The notes beneath the pieces are model-generated. The model saw only the letters and a list, made by a program, of their open reading frames with translations. It did not search any database and was not told the DNA's origin. A DNA stretch of 14,636 bases, taken from Phycisphaerae bacterium. GTDB lineage: Bacteria; Planctomycetota; Phycisphaerae; Phycisphaerales; SM1A02. The DNA is taken from the NCBI GenBank assembly GCA_018663565.1, contig JABJQE010000276.1:1-14636 (forward strand). The letters are read 5' to 3'. This document shows positions 14,270 to 14,636 of this stretch, one piece after another; positions within the stretch are counted from its first letter, which is position 1; the number at the start of each line of letters is the position of its first letter. The position numbers and the translations under genes are program-made.

Positions 14270-14395
14270 CGAACTAAGACTCCTTCAGAGATCCACTGGG
14301 AAGCGGGAATACTAGCGACAATATGCACGAGAAGAGGGTGGCTCTCCACTAGAGAGTGAAGACTTCAGAATATTGAGCCGCCGTCGGCACCTCAC
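14270..14395. promoter_or_regulatory. Ferredoxin upstream region
   Basis: 126 bp between the terminator and the ferredoxin start. It holds the ribosome site at 14280-14286, a TAGTAT hexamer on the minus strand near 14310-14315 that could be a -10 element, and a short inverted repeat, CTCTC (14342-14346) with GAGAG (14352-14356). No matching -35 hexamer is clear. A promoter is expected here because the terminator isolates the gene from upstream transcription. Confidence 0.35.
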
Positions 14396-14434
14396 CAAAA
14401 ATGACACGGGCGGAGCCAGTTGGCTCCGCCCGTG
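14396..14434 (-). terminator. Intrinsic terminator of the H1-like gene
   Basis: CACGGGCGGAGCC (14405-14417) and GGCTCCGCCCGTG (14422-14434) form a perfect 13-bp GC-rich stem with a 4-nt loop. On the minus strand the stem is followed by TCA and five T. That is a classical rho-independent terminator for the gene ending at 14474, some 40 bases downstream of its stop. On the plus strand no T run follows, so it acts in one direction. Confidence 0.88.
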
Positions 14435-14473
14435 GTCAAAAACATCTTTGCAGGCAAAAGCTGCACAAGGCGA

Positions 14474-14636
14474 TCACCTCCGTCGGGTGGCCTTCTTGCG
14501 AGTTGCCTTCTTCTTAGTGGCCTTCTTGCGAGTGGCTTTCTTACGAGTAGCCTTCTTGCGAGTGGTCTTCTTCTTGGCCTTCTTGCGAGTGGCTTTCTTA
14601 CGAGTAGCCTTCTTGCGAGTGGTCTTCTTCTTGGCC
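14474..14636 (-). CDS. Histone H1-like / Lys-tailed DNA-binding protein (C-terminal part only)
   Basis: The last 53 codons, ending at TGA 14474-14476; the 5' end lies outside the window. The peptide consists almost only of Lys, Arg, Ala and Thr: two copies of AKKKTTRKKATRKKATRKK, then ATKKKATRKKATRRR. Such KKATRKKA tails occur in bacterial histone H1-like proteins and in HU proteins with basic extensions, which bind and compact DNA without sequence specificity. Which of the two this is cannot be decided without the N-terminal domain. The frame is supported by a stop followed closely by a strong intrinsic terminator. Confidence 0.82.
   Translation of the reverse strand, partial: AKKKTTRKKATRKKATRKKAKKKTTRKKATRKKATRKKATKKKATRKKATRRR
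14519..14632. repeat. Perfect 57-bp tandem repeat, two copies
   Basis: Positions 14519-14575 and 14576-14632 are identical, and GGCC at 14633-14636 starts a possible third copy. Each unit encodes 19 residues in frame in the Lys/Arg-rich tail. Within each unit there are also shorter 15-nt approximate repeats of the KKATR codons. Confidence 0.95.

Noticed and set aside
1..14636. CRISPR array, phage, transposon, toxin-antitoxin or other defence system
   Set aside because: No spaced direct repeats, transposase, integrase, nuclease or toxin-like genes were found on either strand; the only tandem repeat is the in-frame one in the histone-like tail.

Overview
The window reads as an ordinary chromosomal segment of a Gram-negative-type planctomycete, most likely a marine Phycisphaerae relative. 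This is inferred from several things: a giant secreted protease with a DVNGDGV-type dockerin pair, a secreted TPR protein, a methionyl-tRNA synthetase that lacks the usual zinc cysteines, an N-terminal excisionase-like domain fused to an acidic tail and membrane hairpin, and small Arg-rich and two-pass membrane proteins of a planctomycete type. Coding density is very high. I see no phage genes, transposase, CRISPR array, rRNA or tRNA.

Layout. 1-1040 (+): the 3' end of an unidentified gene overlaps by ATGA an ArsR-type HTH/SAM-methyltransferase fusion. 1049-2875 (-): secreted TPR protein. 2999-4576 (+): metG. From 13431 down to 4594 seven genes lie on the minus strand: a 150-aa membrane protein, a 78-aa membrane protein coupled to it, a FliA/WhiG-type sigma factor, an 85-aa membrane protein, a 1623-aa KP-43-like subtilase with dockerin, a HTH/acidic/transmembrane protein, and a short phosphatidylserine decarboxylase that follows it by 7 bp. 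13583-13996 (+): an Arg-rich conserved protein. 14009-14269 (-): a 7Fe ferredoxin. 14474-14636 (-): the C-terminal tail of a histone H1-like (or Lys-tailed HU-like) protein, cut by the window edge, with a strong intrinsic terminator just downstream of it.

How the genes fit together. Most are housekeeping or envelope functions: translation (metG), membrane lipid synthesis (psd), electron transfer (ferredoxin), nucleoid architecture (H1-like tail), extracellular proteolysis (subtilase) and transcription control (ArsR-MT, sigma factor). The most suggestive local association is the membrane-anchored HTH protein directly upstream of psd. No defence or mobile system is evident. The most unusual items are that HTH/acidic/membrane architecture, the split EF-hand arrangement at the end of the protease, the perfect 57-bp tandem repeat in the Lys/Arg-rich tail, and the orphan FliA-type sigma factor among small membrane proteins. 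Start codons were moved inward from the longest open frame wherever a Shine-Dalgarno site, a signal peptide or overlap with a neighbour favoured it.
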